A stretch of 64,000 bases of DNA from positions 62,001-126,000 of the forward strand of contig CAXXFQ010000009.1 in the NCBI GenBank assembly GCA_963674475.2, read 5' to 3'. This document shows, piece by piece, positions 18,434 to 28,800 of the stretch. Source of the stretch: CAXXFQ01 sp963674475. Lineage in GTDB: Bacteria; Planctomycetota; Planctomycetia; Pirellulales; Thermoguttaceae. How positions within the stretch are numbered: the stretch's first letter is position 1; each line of letters starts with the position of its first letter. The notes beneath the pieces were generated by a model, which was given only the letters and a program-made list of their open reading frames with translations, did not search any database and was not told the origin of the DNA. Made by a program: the position numbers and the translations under genes.

Positions 18434-19138
18434 ATGCTTGCCCGTTTTTTGCTGCTTGGAATTTTGGTCGCCTGGTCGATTGGCCCGATGGCGTTGGCCC
18501 AAGAATCGTCGTTTCCCACTCCCGAAGAGGCCCAGGCGTCGGCCGAATACGACGCGATGGCCTCGTGCGGCACCTCGTGTGGCGTTTCGGGTGGTCACCG
18601 CGCATTCGACGAATACTACGAACGGCCGGCTCCGATCGCCAGTTGGTGGATGAACAGCGAAACTCGCCGATTCTGCCAGTCGGTCGCCGACGATACGGTC
18701 GCGTCAAATCGATGGCCCCAGCCGTTTGTCTGTGCCGATCGCCACGACACGCGACTGCCGTTTCAGTTGATGGTCGCCAAGGGCTGGGCCCGAGAGCATA
18801 CGCTCGACGAGGATTATTTCACGTCTGAAGACAAGCTGAACCCGGCCGGACGCCTATGGGTACGTCGGATTCTGACCGAGGGGATCCCCGAATACCGGGC
18901 CATCTACGTGCGACGGGGTCAAACGGAAGAAGCGACCTCGACACGGATGGATTCGGTCCAGCAGTACGCCTCGAAGGTGGTTGTCTCGGGTCCGCTGCCG
19001 CCGGTCCACCTGACCGGATTGCCGACTCCCCGCTGGCCGGCCGAACGGGTCGAGACGATCGAGCGGAAGTACAACGAAGAAATGCCGGTTCCCCGTTTGC
19101 CGATCGAGCTGGGGGGAAGCACGACCGATTCGGATTAA
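18434..19138 (+). CDS. Secreted hypothetical protein
   Basis: 234 aa with a clear signal peptide (MLARFLLLGILVAWSIGP, cleavage near ALAQ). The mature part is short-helical and polar with no domain I recognise. Cysteines occur in a CGTSCGV pair and in RFCQSV and FVCADR, so disulfides are possible. GC-rich, window-typical codon use supports a real gene. It follows ribD by 200 bases and is probably separate from it. Function unknown. Confidence 0.65.
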   Translation: MLARFLLLGILVAWSIGPMALAQESSFPTPEEAQASAEYDAMASCGTSCGVSGGHRAFDEYYERPAPIASWWMNSETRRFCQSVADDTVASNRWPQPFVCADRHDTRLPFQLMVAKGWAREHTLDEDYFTSEDKLNPAGRLWVRRILTEGIPEYRAIYVRRGQTEEATSTRMDSVQQYASKVVVSGPLPPVHLTGLPTPRWPAERVETIERKYNEEMPVPRLPIELGGSTTDSD

Positions 19139-19659
19139 AACCGATTTGATAAAGAGCCTGATCGGAGTTTGGGGAGGGAACACCCTGGTGTACCCCCCAA
19201 AATGGCAATTTTTTATTGCCGGTTCACAGCGGATACGTTTTCCACAGGTCCTTTCGCGATTTCAAAATAACTCCTCAGAGGGGTTTACTTACGGAAGAAA
19301 TCCCGGTTTTACTCATTGGCTGGGTTCAGGGAAGGTAAATATTGCTCGTAAGTCCCGGGGCAGTGTATGGTTTTTAAGTAAGATCGATGCTATCATCGAA
19401 AGTTGCTGAGTGAATTGAGATAGCGAGACAACACTACAGAGGGGTCTCGCTAAAAAATTGACAAGAAAGTCCTCTGTCGTGGCCCAGCCGGTTGACCGGC
19501 GGTGTCAGTTGAGGAAAATGGGAGATTTGACTCTCCTCCTGAGTGAGGCGAAATCGGCCGGAGGATTTCGTCTTTTTTTGCAAGTGTGCGAAAAAAAATT
19601 TTGCGATTGCCAACCACAGGTCCGGTTTCCTTTTCGGTGTTCTGTCGAGACCTTCTTTT
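19139..19659. other. Non-coding region upstream of the methyltransferase gene
   Basis: About 520 bases of lower GC content with no supported coding frame, no RNA signature and no repeat-family copy. Confidence 0.5.
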
Positions 19660-20397
19660 ATGACCAATATGTCCCCTCCACGTCGACCTTCGAAAGCGGC
19701 GGCGAACAAGAATCGCCGTAAAGTCGTCAATCGGATCCTCGAAGACCGGTTGATCGACAAGGTGAGCTATGAGAAATATCGTGACGAAGTGCGCGATGTC
19801 TATGATGGCCCGCGAGGCGCGCTCTTGGCCACGTGCAGCCTTTTGTCGCTTCACACGCCACTGGGGGACCGGCTTTTGCGCAGTCGGAAATTCGACCTTC
19901 ACGGGATGTCGAATATCCTGGACGTCGGCAGTGGGGCAGGCCAAATCGCCAAACATGTCCTCAAATACGCCGATTCGGATGCGGAATTGACCTGTTTCGA
20001 CCTCTCGCACGAGATGCTCCGCCGGGCTCGAAACCGACTGAAGAGCGATCGGCCTCGGTTCGTGGTCGCCGATATTACCAAGCTGCCGTTCGAGGACGAG
20101 TCGTTCGATTGCGTCACGTGCGGATACGTGATCGAGCACCTGCCCGACCCGCGTCACGGTCTGGAAGAACTGGCCCGTGTCATGCGACCGGGGGCGAAGA
20201 TGCTCCTTATGACAACCGAAGATAACTTCGGGGGCGCCTGGACCAGTTGGATGTGGCGTTGCCGGACCTACAACCGGCATGAACTGGCCCGAATTTGTCG
20301 CGAATTGGGGCTGAAGTGGAACCAAGAGCTTTGGTTTACCCCGTTGCATAAGGCGATTCGCGCCGGCGGAATCTGCGTCGAGATCGTCAAGGAATAA
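19660..20397 (+). CDS. Class I SAM-dependent methyltransferase
   Basis: 245 aa. The Rossmann SAM-binding motif ILDVGSGAGQIAKH is followed by LTCFDLSHEMLRRARNR, the acidic VVADITKLPFEDESFDCV loop and CGYVIEHLPDPRHGLEELARVMRPG, the classic small-molecule (UbiE/Methyltransf_11-like) arrangement. The substrate cannot be inferred. A basic N-terminal segment of about 50 residues (RRPSKAAANKNRRKVVNR) precedes the fold and may bind nucleic acid or phospholipid. ATG at 19660 or 19669 is likely; an upstream in-frame start at 19543 would add non-family sequence. Confidence 0.85.
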   Translation: MTNMSPPRRPSKAAANKNRRKVVNRILEDRLIDKVSYEKYRDEVRDVYDGPRGALLATCSLLSLHTPLGDRLLRSRKFDLHGMSNILDVGSGAGQIAKHVLKYADSDAELTCFDLSHEMLRRARNRLKSDRPRFVVADITKLPFEDESFDCVTCGYVIEHLPDPRHGLEELARVMRPGAKMLLMTTEDNFGGAWTSWMWRCRTYNRHELARICRELGLKWNQELWFTPLHKAIRAGGICVEIVKE

Positions 20398-20664
20398 ACC
20401 TCCTCCGGGGTTCAATCGGGCCTTTTTGCTCTGATCTTGCGTCCTCTTTTCAGGGCATCTCGTCGATATAATATCTATAGGCTACCGACCCGGCTCCTTC
20501 ATCGTGAGTGGGGTGGCGGTTTTCGTTGTAAGATATCTTGAGTGGTCGCCGGTTCTTGTGATGAGGGAACCTTTTTTCTTCAAAAATATCTTTGCCAAAA
20601 TAAGGTGTATTGGGCACCAACGACCGTCCCTTTTCCAACCGAGTAACGAGAAACGGAATTTTTT

Positions 20665-21390
20665 ATGCCACGTCATGACCAGCGTCGTCCGGACCAATTG
20701 CGCCCGATCGAAGTCGTACGGCCCTTTACCGGCAGCGCGGCGGGGAGCGTGCTTTATAAGGCCGGGCGAACGACCGTCCTTTGTACGGCCAGCGTCGAGG
20801 AGTCGGTTCCTCCGTGGCGGGTCGATTCGGGAAGTGGTTGGATCACGGCCGAGTACAGCATGCTGCCCGGCAGCACGACCCCGCGGAAACGGCGTGATCG
20901 GGGCGGAAAAGTCGACGGCCGAACCACCGAGATCCAACGTCTGATCGGCCGGAGCCTTCGCGCGGTGGCCGACCTGGACCTTTTGGGCCCGCGGACGATT
21001 ACGGTCGACTGCGACGTCCTCGAAGCGGACGGCGGCACCCGAACCGCCGCGATTACCGGCGCGTTTATCGCACTGGTCGACGCGATCGAGACGGTCCGCG
21101 ATTCGCTCGATGGCTATCCGCTTCGCGACAGTGTAGCGGCCATCAGTGTCGGGCTGGTCGACGGCCGTGCCGTTTTGGATTTGGATTACGAGGAGGATTT
21201 CCAAGCGTCGGTCGACATGAACGTCGTGATGACCGCCGGCGGCCGTTTTATCGAAATTCAAGGGACCGGCGAGGAAGCGACCTTTGACGACGAGGAGTTG
21301 GCCCGGTTATTGGGACTGGCGAAAAAGGGAATCGGACAGTTGACTCAAGAGCAAAAAACCATTTTGGAAACCGGCTGGCCGTTTGGATAA
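20665..21390 (+). CDS. rph: Ribonuclease PH
   Basis: 241 aa, standard length. This phosphorolytic 3'-to-5' exoribonuclease trims tRNA 3' ends. Diagnostic segments are present: RPDQLRPIEV at the N-terminus, the AGRTTVLCTASVEESVPPW strand, GWITAEYSMLPGST, RTTEIQRLIGRSLRAV and DCDVLEADGGTRTAAITGA. The C-terminal half (DLDYEEDFQASVDMNVVMT and EIQGTGEEATF) is complete. ATG at 20665. Confidence 0.96.
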   Translation: MPRHDQRRPDQLRPIEVVRPFTGSAAGSVLYKAGRTTVLCTASVEESVPPWRVDSGSGWITAEYSMLPGSTTPRKRRDRGGKVDGRTTEIQRLIGRSLRAVADLDLLGPRTITVDCDVLEADGGTRTAAITGAFIALVDAIETVRDSLDGYPLRDSVAAISVGLVDGRAVLDLDYEEDFQASVDMNVVMTAGGRFIEIQGTGEEATFDDEELARLLGLAKKGIGQLTQEQKTILETGWPFG

Positions 21391-21473
21391 GCGGTGACAA
21401 ACCAACCACCCGACGCCCGACGGATCGGCCGGGCCGTGTGTGGCGTTTTTTTGGGGACTGATGGTGATCGACG

Positions 21474-22820
21474 ATGACACGCCGCTTCGGACTGATTGAC
21501 TGCAACAGCTTTTACGCGTCGTGCGAACGGGTTTTTCAACCGTCGTTGGCCCAGCGCCCGGTGATCGTCTTGTCGAACAACGACGGCTGTGTCGTCGCCC
21601 GCTCGCCGGAGGCCAAACAGCTTGGCATCCGGATGGGAGAGCCGTTTTTCAAGATCCGGCACTTTTGTCGTCGACACGACGTGGCCGTCTTCTCGTCAAA
21701 CTATCGGCTCTACGGCGATATGAGTCGCCGGGTGATGCAGATTCTCACACTTCTGGTCCCGAGAGTCGAAGTGTACTCGATCGACGAGGCGTTTTTGGAT
21801 CTCTCGTTCCTCGAGAAAACGGCCGACCCGGACGCCTCTTATTTGAAGCTCATCGACACGGTTCATAAGTGGACCGGCATCCCGACCGCGTTGGGCGTTG
21901 GGCCGACCAAGACGCTGGCCAAAGCGGCCAATCGTCTGGCCAAAATGACCGAGGCCCCTTTCTGTAGTCTGATGGCCCCGGCAACGCGGCCCGAACGGTT
22001 GCGACAGTTGCCGATCGGCGACGTCTGGGGAATCGGGCGTCGATTGGTCAAAAAATTTACCGACCTCGGCTGTCAAACGGCTTGGGACCTGGCCCGCCTC
22101 GACCCGGCGTGGGTTCGTCGGAACTTTACCGTCGTCCAACAGCAATTGGTCCTCGAGCTGCAAGGGGATTCTTGCCTGACGTTGGAAACCGAGCCGACGC
22201 CACGCAAGAATATCCAGGTCTCCCGCTCGTTCGGTCGGAAGACGTCGGACCGCAATGAGGTCGCCCAGGCGTTGGCCACCTTCGCCGTCCGGGCCGCGGT
22301 CAAGATGCGACGTCAACAGGGGGCCGCGTCGGCCGTTTACGTTTATATTGCGACCGACCGTTTCCAAAAAGAGCACCAGTATCACGGTGCGGTGGCCGTC
22401 CCGCTGGATACGCCGATTTCGAGTACCGGCCGAATTCTTCGCGCGGTGACGGCCGGTTTCCGACAGATCTATCGCCCCGGCTATTGGTACAAAAAAGCGG
22501 GCGTCATGCTCTTGGACATCAAGCCGATGAGCACGACGGCCGTTCCCGGTTATCTTTTCGAACTCAACCACGATCGGCCGGAAGAGGTCCGATTGATGGA
22601 GACGATCGACCGGCTCAACCGGCGGCTCGGACGCGACACGATCCATTTCGGCAGCGAGTGCGCGGCACCCGAGAAACGTTTCGACAAAGATCGCGACGAT
22701 CAAAAAGGGGCCGATTCTCGATCAGAGAAAACCGCCGCCGCATGGCAATCATCCTGTGCGTTTCGCTCCCCCTGCTACACGACCCGCTGGACCGACCTGC
22801 CAACCGCGCTGGCCCGATAG
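21474..22820 (+). CDS. umuC: Y-family DNA polymerase, UmuC type
   Basis: 448 aa. An error-prone translesion polymerase. Palm motifs include FGLIDCNSFYASCERVF (catalytic Asp and steric-gate region) and the second catalytic pair in VEVYSIDEAFLDLS. The thumb and little finger are present (ALGVGPTKTLAKAANRLAK, DVWGIGRRLVKKF), and the UmuC-specific C-terminus (SPCYTTRWTDLPTAL) distinguishes it from DinB. No umuD is adjacent, although umuDC is usually an operon, and no LexA-box-like palindrome was recognised upstream. It starts 84 bases after rph. Confidence 0.92.
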   Translation: MTRRFGLIDCNSFYASCERVFQPSLAQRPVIVLSNNDGCVVARSPEAKQLGIRMGEPFFKIRHFCRRHDVAVFSSNYRLYGDMSRRVMQILTLLVPRVEVYSIDEAFLDLSFLEKTADPDASYLKLIDTVHKWTGIPTALGVGPTKTLAKAANRLAKMTEAPFCSLMAPATRPERLRQLPIGDVWGIGRRLVKKFTDLGCQTAWDLARLDPAWVRRNFTVVQQQLVLELQGDSCLTLETEPTPRKNIQVSRSFGRKTSDRNEVAQALATFAVRAAVKMRRQQGAASAVYVYIATDRFQKEHQYHGAVAVPLDTPISSTGRILRAVTAGFRQIYRPGYWYKKAGVMLLDIKPMSTTAVPGYLFELNHDRPEEVRLMETIDRLNRRLGRDTIHFGSECAAPEKRFDKDRDDQKGADSRSEKTAAAWQSSCAFRSPCYTTRWTDLPTALAR

Positions 22821-22901
22821 AGAACGATTGTTGGGAAGACGGATCGCACGGTTTGTGGAAGTTCGGTATTCCTGGTTGATGAAAAAGACAACAAGGAATC
22901 T

Positions 22902-23018
22902 CGGTAAGCCAGAGTTTTACTTCACAAGCGAATGAAAAGTGGCCTTTTCGTCGAGAAAACAAGAGGCTTCCCTTTTTCTTTCTCGCAAGCTATCTCGTCT
23001 TTCAAGGTAGCCTTCTTT
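22902..23018 (+). repeat. Family C repeat, copy C1
   Basis: It shares with copy C2 (63349-63460) the order of a short stem beginning GTAA, the exact 16-mer GAAAAGTGGCCTTTTC (itself a hairpin), a CTTTTTCnTTCTC arm, and a CTAnCT...AGGTAG hairpin. Overall identity looks about 70 percent over 105 bases. It fills the space between the convergent umuC and DUF4416 genes and may act as a two-sided terminator. Confidence 0.65.
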
Positions 23019-23576
23019 TTAGCCCCCTCGCTTCCACTGGCCACTGCGAATCTTTTCGTGGAGATACTCTCGCGCTTCGGTGAAAAACGCCTGATAATCG
23101 GCCCGGCGATAATCGGGAAACGTCCGCTCGTGGTCACACCATCGGTGGTCCCGATAGGCCAACGTGATCTCGGCGTAGATGCCCCGGTCGAGATAGATCC
23201 GATGGTCGTAATTCTTCGTCGACGAGAGGACCAACTTGGCAAGGGTCAAATAGCCCGGGTCGAGGTTCAACGGTCGTTCTTCCGGCCAATCCGACTCGTC
23301 GGCGTACTCGGCTTCCCATTGGTTGGTCAGCAACTTCGTGTCGACCGTTTCGGCCGGGTCGTAGGGCCGCTGGAAAACCCAGAAGGTTTTTTTCAGGTCC
23401 GGCCCCATGATCGACGTGTAGTAACTGGTGTTTTCAAACGGGAACCGGTCGCTTTCCATGAGGATCGGTCCCCAGGCCGCTTCGGCCTTTTGGCGGGCCC
23501 AATCGAACGCACCGTCGTGGCGGCTGAAAACCGCCATGATCAGAAGGCACGGAAAAGGAGGAGAGGGAGAACCCAT
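23019..23576 (-). CDS. DUF4416 family protein
   Basis: 185 aa. It matches the DUF4416 plan: an N-terminal MGSPSPPFPCLLIMAVFSR strand with a Pro-rich start, ESDRFPFENTSYY, KLLTNQWE, LNLDPGYLTLAKLVLSSTK and DRGIYAEITLAYR. The function of the family is unknown. ATG at 23576 is chosen because the MGxPxPP start is typical of the family; a start at 23537 would remove the first strand. The ribosome binding site is poor, and family A sequence (copy A2) begins almost at the start codon, so the 5' leader of this gene is largely repeat-derived. proS lies upstream on the same strand. Confidence 0.8.
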   Translation of the reverse strand: MGSPSPPFPCLLIMAVFSRHDGAFDWARQKAEAAWGPILMESDRFPFENTSYYTSIMGPDLKKTFWVFQRPYDPAETVDTKLLTNQWEAEYADESDWPEERPLNLDPGYLTLAKLVLSSTKNYDHRIYLDRGIYAEITLAYRDHRWCDHERTFPDYRRADYQAFFTEAREYLHEKIRSGQWKRGG

Positions 23577-23584
23577 GGTAAAAA

Positions 23585-23735
23585 CCGAGGTAAAAGAAAA
23601 ACAAAAAAGAGGGATTGCGCAGCAATCCCGTTCCAAAAAGTTTTTAAGGGGAGAGTTTGAGAGGGGACAATTTTCAAAATGCCCCCTCTCATTTATTAAA
23701 AACAGGTGACGGCGTAGCCGTTACTCCTCTTTCTT
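23585..23735 (+). repeat. Family A three-hairpin repeat, copy A2
   Basis: An A-rich leader is followed by hairpin 1 (GGGATTGC-gca-GCAATCCC, 23611-23629), the spacer TTCCAAAAAGTTTTTAAGGGG, hairpin 2 (GAGGGGACA against TGCCCCCTC with an ATTTT/AAAAT inner stem, about 23660-23690) and hairpin 3 (GGTGACGGC-gta-GCCGTTACTCC, 23705-23727), then a T-rich tail. It lies between the proS stop and the DUF4416 start, antisense to both. Confidence 0.8.
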
Positions 23736-23773
23736 TTCTCACGCTGCCCTAAAGCAACCTTTCACCAACAAAA

Positions 23774-25543
23774 TTACCGACTCTCCTTGGCAACCATGAA
23801 CCGGCTGCCGCCAAGTCGTTCGTCGACAATCCACTCGGTAATCGTTTTAACCGCCGCGTCAAGATCGACCATTTCGGCCTCTTTCTCCCAACGCCATTTG
23901 ACCTCGACCTTCCCTTCCTTCAGGCCGCGAGGCCCCAGGACCACACGCAACGGGATGCCGATCAGGTCGGCGTCATTGAATTTCACCCCCGCACGAACAT
24001 CCCGGTCGTCGACCAAGACGTCGACCCCGGCGGCGATCAGCCGATCATGCAGATCGTGGGCCACCTTCATCGTTTCCTCGTCGGCAACCTTCATCGGGTC
24101 GATCAACACTTCGTACGGCGCGAGCGAGACGGGCCAGAGGATCCCCTTGTCGTCATGGTTCGTTTCAATCAGCCCGGCCAGAATCCGATTCACGCCGATC
24201 CCATAGCAGCCCATGATGATCGGGTGAAGCTGTTCCTTGTCGTCGAGGAATCGGGCGTCAAGCGACTCGGTGTATTTGGTGCCCAGCTTGAAAACGTGGC
24301 CGACTTCGATCGCGTGGCGGAACGAGAGCGTCCCGCTGCATCGGGGACACGGGTCCGCTTCGACCGCATTGCGCAGGTCTGCGAAATGGTCCTCTTCGAT
24401 CGTGAAATCACGTCCCAAGACGACCCCGGTCAGATGGGTATCGGCCTCGTTGGCTCCGGTCACGCCGGCGGCGATGGTGCGAATGTCAAAGTCGGCCCAG
24501 ACGGGAACCGGCTGCTTGAGCCCGACCGGCCCGGCGAACCCGACCGGCGCGCCGGTGACCTGAACGATCACTTCGGGGTTGGCCAGTTCGAGCGACTCGG
24601 CGCCGAGCGCCCGGCGGATCTTGTTTTCGTTCGCCTCGTGATCGCCACGGATCAGGACGACCACCGGTTTCTCGTCGGCCAGGTAGATCAACGTCTTGAT
24701 CATCGTCTCCGGCTCGCATTCAAGCATCGAGCAGACGGCCGCGATCGACCCGGCGTCGGGCGTGTCAACCTTTTTCAACTCGGCGCTGGTGTCGGGCGTG
24801 GCGACGGCGGTTCGCGCACCGATTTCGGCCCGCTCGAGGTTGGCCGCGTAACGGCACTCGGGGCAGAACGCGACGCTATCTTCGCCGTTGGTCGCGGGGA
24901 TCATAAACTCGTGGCTCGCGTCGCCGCCGATCGGCCCGCTTTCGGCCTCGACCGGCAAGTATTCCAAAGAGCAACGCTCGAAAATCTTGCAGTAGGCGGC
25001 GTACATCTTGTCGTACGTCTCGTCGAGCGACTCGAGCGAGGCGTTGAAGCTGTAGGCGTCCTTCATCAGAAATTCGCTGGTGCGCAGGACGCCGAATCGG
25101 GGCCGCTCTTCGTTGCGGAATTTGTTTTGGATCTGGTAGAGGGTGATCGGCATCTGACGATAGCTCGACACGTAACGCGAGATCAAATCGGTGATGATCT
25201 CTTCGTGGGTCGGCCCCAGGGCCATGGTGACCTTGCGGTTTTGGCGTCGGACGTCGAACTTAATGAGGACGTCGCCGAACGCGTCGACCCGGCCGGTTCG
25301 TTCCCAGAGCGAGATGGGCGTCAGGGCCGACATCAACAGCTCGACCGCCCCGGCGGCATCCATCTCTTCACGGACAATATTGGCCGCCTTATGCAGGCTG
25401 CGAAGTCCCAGCGGCAGATAGGCGTAGGCCCCGGCCATCACCTGGCCAACCAGCCCAGCGCGGAGCATGTAGACGTGGCTGGGGACTTCCGCCGCTTCGG
25501 GCGTTTCTTTCATCGTGGGAATGAGCGTCTTGGTCCAATACAT
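23774..25543 (-). CDS. proS: Prolyl-tRNA synthetase, bacterial type with editing domain
   Basis: 589 aa. It charges tRNA-Pro. Class II motifs are present: motif 2 FRNEERPRFGVLRTSEFLMKD region and motif 3 MGCYGIGVNRILAGLIE. The inserted YbaK-like editing domain (about residues 220-400) that hydrolyses mischarged Ala-tRNA-Pro includes VVLIRGDHEANENKIRRA and AGPVGL. The C-terminal anticodon-binding domain begins near 480. ATG at 25543 (MYWTKTLIPTMKETP) matches the family start; an upstream in-frame start adds 12 unrelated residues. A family A repeat separates it from the autotransporter-like gene upstream on the same strand. Confidence 0.96.
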   Translation of the reverse strand: MYWTKTLIPTMKETPEAAEVPSHVYMLRAGLVGQVMAGAYAYLPLGLRSLHKAANIVREEMDAAGAVELLMSALTPISLWERTGRVDAFGDVLIKFDVRRQNRKVTMALGPTHEEIITDLISRYVSSYRQMPITLYQIQNKFRNEERPRFGVLRTSEFLMKDAYSFNASLESLDETYDKMYAAYCKIFERCSLEYLPVEAESGPIGGDASHEFMIPATNGEDSVAFCPECRYAANLERAEIGARTAVATPDTSAELKKVDTPDAGSIAAVCSMLECEPETMIKTLIYLADEKPVVVLIRGDHEANENKIRRALGAESLELANPEVIVQVTGAPVGFAGPVGLKQPVPVWADFDIRTIAAGVTGANEADTHLTGVVLGRDFTIEEDHFADLRNAVEADPCPRCSGTLSFRHAIEVGHVFKLGTKYTESLDARFLDDKEQLHPIIMGCYGIGVNRILAGLIETNHDDKGILWPVSLAPYEVLIDPMKVADEETMKVAHDLHDRLIAAGVDVLVDDRDVRAGVKFNDADLIGIPLRVVLGPRGLKEGKVEVKWRWEKEAEMVDLDAAVKTITEWIVDERLGGSRFMVAKESR

Positions 25544-25654
25544 GGGAATATCATCCGAATTAAAAGGTATCAATAACAAATAAGAAGCGGGGACCGCACC
25601 AATGGCAAAGTCCCCACTTTAACATATTCACGAAGGAGAAGGAAGCAGCCCAAA

Positions 25655-25790
25655 AAGCAAGAAAAAACAGAGGGATTGCACAGCAATCCCGGTCCAAAAA
25701 GTTTTTGAGGGGAGAGTTTGAGAGGGGACAATTTTCAAAATGTCCCCTCTCATTCTAGAAAACAGGTGACGGCAACGCCGTCACTCCTTT
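25655..25790 (+). repeat. Family A three-hairpin repeat, copy A3
   Basis: Hairpin 1 GGGATTGC-aca-GCAATCCC (25672-25690), spacer GGTCCAAAAAGTTTTTGAGG, hairpin 2 GAGGGGACA/TGTCCCCTC with ATTTT/AAAAT inner pairing (25722-25749) and hairpin 3 GTGACGGC-aac-GCCGTCAC (25765-25785), then a T-rich tail. This is the cleanest copy. It lies between the autotransporter-like gene stop and the proS start, antisense to both. Confidence 0.85.
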
Positions 25791-25821
25791 TTTCCTTCTC
25801 GCCTTACAATAGAGCCCTTTT

Positions 25822-28800
25822 CTACCAGCTGACCTCGACACTCCCGGCCCCGGTGTGGAGTGCCTGCTGGTCGTTGAGCTGGAGGTCGTAGTTGACCATC
25901 AGACGGGTCCGCGGCGAAACGCACCAACTCAAGCCCGAACCGAGTACGGCCCAGTCGCGGCCCAGATCGACCCCCCGGACCAACATCGTCGAGCTGGAAA
26001 CCCCGCCGTCCATCCAGGCATTCATCGTGCCGGTCGTCTCGTCCAACAGTTCGTGGACGTAGATCGCACTAAGGTCCAACTGCATGTTGGCCGCTCCCCA
26101 GAAGAAGTTCCGGCTCAGCCGTCCGCCCAACAGGGTTCGCAGGCTGTTGAAGTCGATCCCGCCGAAGTTCAGGTTGAGCGCGTCGGCCCCGGTTTCTTCC
26201 ATGCCGTTTTGGCGATGGTGGATGTACTGCAACGCGGCGTACGGTTGCAGTGTCCAAGATGGTCCGCAGTAGGCCCGTCCAATTTCGGCGTAGGTGAAGC
26301 CTTGCCAGCCGTGGTGTTTCGACTGGGCAGCCCGATCGATCGAGCCGACTGAAATCGCCCGGCGGGCGTTGTACTTGTCGTAGCCCAGACCGCCGGTCAA
26401 CAGAAAATACCCTTCCGGCGAACCGGCCACCAGGTAACCGCCCCACAGGTTATTGTCGACCGTCGCGTGGTCGGTGGTGTTGGTCCCATCGAGTCGCGAT
26501 TGGCCGTAGCCGTAGAAGAACCCGACCCGGTTGGCCATCCCGAAACACCGGTCGACGCCGACCATCCCGCCGCCGGTCGAATACTCGAACCCTTGGGCGT
26601 TGCCGTCGTTGTAAAGGTTCCCGGCCAATCCGTACCCGGCCGTCCAACCCGAAAGGCTCGGCCCGCAGTCGTTCTGACCACGGATCGCGATTTCGGCCCC
26701 TTCGTAGCCGTAAGCCGGACAGGCCGTCGCGGCACACGGGTCACAACAGGTCATCGGACGAATCTGACGGGTCAGGACGAACAGGCCGTTCATCGTGTTC
26801 TGGACCCCCGCGATGCTCAGCGACCCGTAGATGTCGCCGTCCATCGTGTCATAGGCGGCCCGTTGTTCGGCCGGGGTGAGAACGTCCAGTTCGTTGAGAA
26901 TCGTGTTCATGTCGGCCGTGTAGATCCCGTCGGCCGTGTTGGTCAGGTACGTCGCCGCGCCGAGCTGGTTGAACGTTTGGGCCGCGTCGATATAGTTGAT
27001 TTCCTGGAGCGTAAAGCCGATCTGCGTGGCATTGGTGAACAAGACCGCTCGCATCCTGGCGATATTATCAAAGGCAATCAAGTCGCCGGTTATGTTTAGA
27101 TTATTTCCCACTTCAAGGACGGTGTAACTGTCGCCATCCTGGTAGAGCGACCGGTCGTTCGGGTCGGCCGTGATCTCGATCGCCCCTTCGGTGACCGTCG
27201 CGTCATTGGCGACATTGATGAAACTGTTGGTCGTTCCGGGAACCGGCGGCGTTCCGGGGATCAGGTCGACGTCGATCGCGTCGGCACTACTGGCGTAGTT
27301 GGTCACGTTCAACGTCCCCGGCGAGTTCCCCGCCTTGACCGTACCACCCTCTTGAATGACGATATTCCCGTTGACCGTTCCGGCCCCGGTCAGGACCGCC
27401 CCGTTGGCAATCGTAATCGAACCGGCCCCGCCGTTGATGTCGAACGTGGTCCCGTTAAACCGCAACGTCCCCTCGTCGACAAACGCGTCCCCGCCGACGG
27501 TGATCGCCGAACCGGTGGCGAACTCCTGTTCGTTCGTGCCGGTCTTGTGCAAATCGCCGGTGGTGGTCAACGTGCCGCTGAAGACACTGTCGGCCCCGTT
27601 GCTCCCGACATAGACATCGTCGTTCCCCTGGATCGTCCCGTTGCCGGAAAGGTTGCCCAGGTTGATATCGCCCGCGCCGGTGAAGTTCAACGTCGTGTAC
27701 TGTTGGATATTGAAACCGCCGAAGCCGGGCTGAATGTTATTCTGTTGAACGGTCAACAACGCCTGATTCCCGACACTCCCCAAGTTGGCCAACAAGACGC
27801 CCGGGCCGCCGATCGTGCCGTTAAGCGTGGCGTCCGCTTTGAGCAAAGCCGCTTCCTTGACCAACGAGCTGTCGGCCGAAACGGTCAACGCCCGCGCGGT
27901 CGTCCAACTGGCGGCGTTGATTTCAAGCGTGCCCCCGGCCAATTCCAACGGTCCGGCCGCGCCGCCCAGATTGTTGTCGGCCGCGATTTGAAGCGTCCCC
28001 GAAGTGACCTTCGTCCCGCCGGTGTAGGTATTGGCGCCCGAAAGGGTCACCGTTTGATCGGTCACGTCGACGTCGAACGCCCCCGCACCGCTTAACACGC
28101 CGGAAAGGGTCATGTCGCCCGGTGTCCCGGCGGGCACCTCTTTGGCTACCCTCAATGTGGTTCCCGCGTTCATCGCGAAGTTACGATCGATGGTCCGATC
28201 GCCACCGCGCGAGAGGATTGTCGTATCGGCCGTGACACTCACGCCGCTGGTCGTCCCGAGCGCCGTGTCGGTACCCAGTCCGACCGAACCGCCGGAAAAC
28301 TGCGAAGCGCCGGTGAAGGTGTTCGCCCCGTCGAGGTTCAATCGTCCGTCGCCCGTTTTGGTCAGGCCGTAACTGCCGCCCGATTCGCTGATGACGCCCG
28401 AAAGCGTCACCGCGTTGGCGGCGTCGACGTCGACCGTGCCGTCCGCTTCCAAGGTGACGGCCCCCGACTGATTCAGATCGGCACCGGCCGAAAGGGTCCC
28501 ACCGCCGAACGTCAGCGTGTTGGTCCCGTCGCCCAGGGCGCCGCTGTGTTCGACTCGCAAGATACCGTCGAGAATCTCGATCGCCCCGCCGTTCCAGGTC
28601 GAGCTGTCGCCGGTCAGGAAAGTCGTGCCGGTACCCGTTTTTGCGAGCGTCCCGCCGGCACCTCCTTCGAACGTCCCGGCATACAGGGTGTTCGTATTAT
28701 TGCTACCAAAGGTAAGCGTGTCCGTCCCGAGATCAACCAGACCGCCGGTCCCGGAGAGCGAGGCGACATTCGTGTCGGCATTGACGCGAACCGTCCCGCC

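Noticed and set aside
20398..20664. GGGTTCAATC resembling a tRNA T-arm near 20406
   Set aside because: The flanking bases do not form a 5-bp arm and no acceptor or anticodon stems can be drawn.
24047..25576. Long plus-strand frame opposite proS
   Set aside because: Antisense shadow; proS has both class II motifs and the editing domain.
25625..25655. GGAAGCAGCC stretch resembling the SRP RNA (4.5S) Alu-like motif
   Set aside because: The neighbouring conserved GGTCAGGTCCGGAAGG context is missing and the bases lead straight into family A repeat; coincidence.
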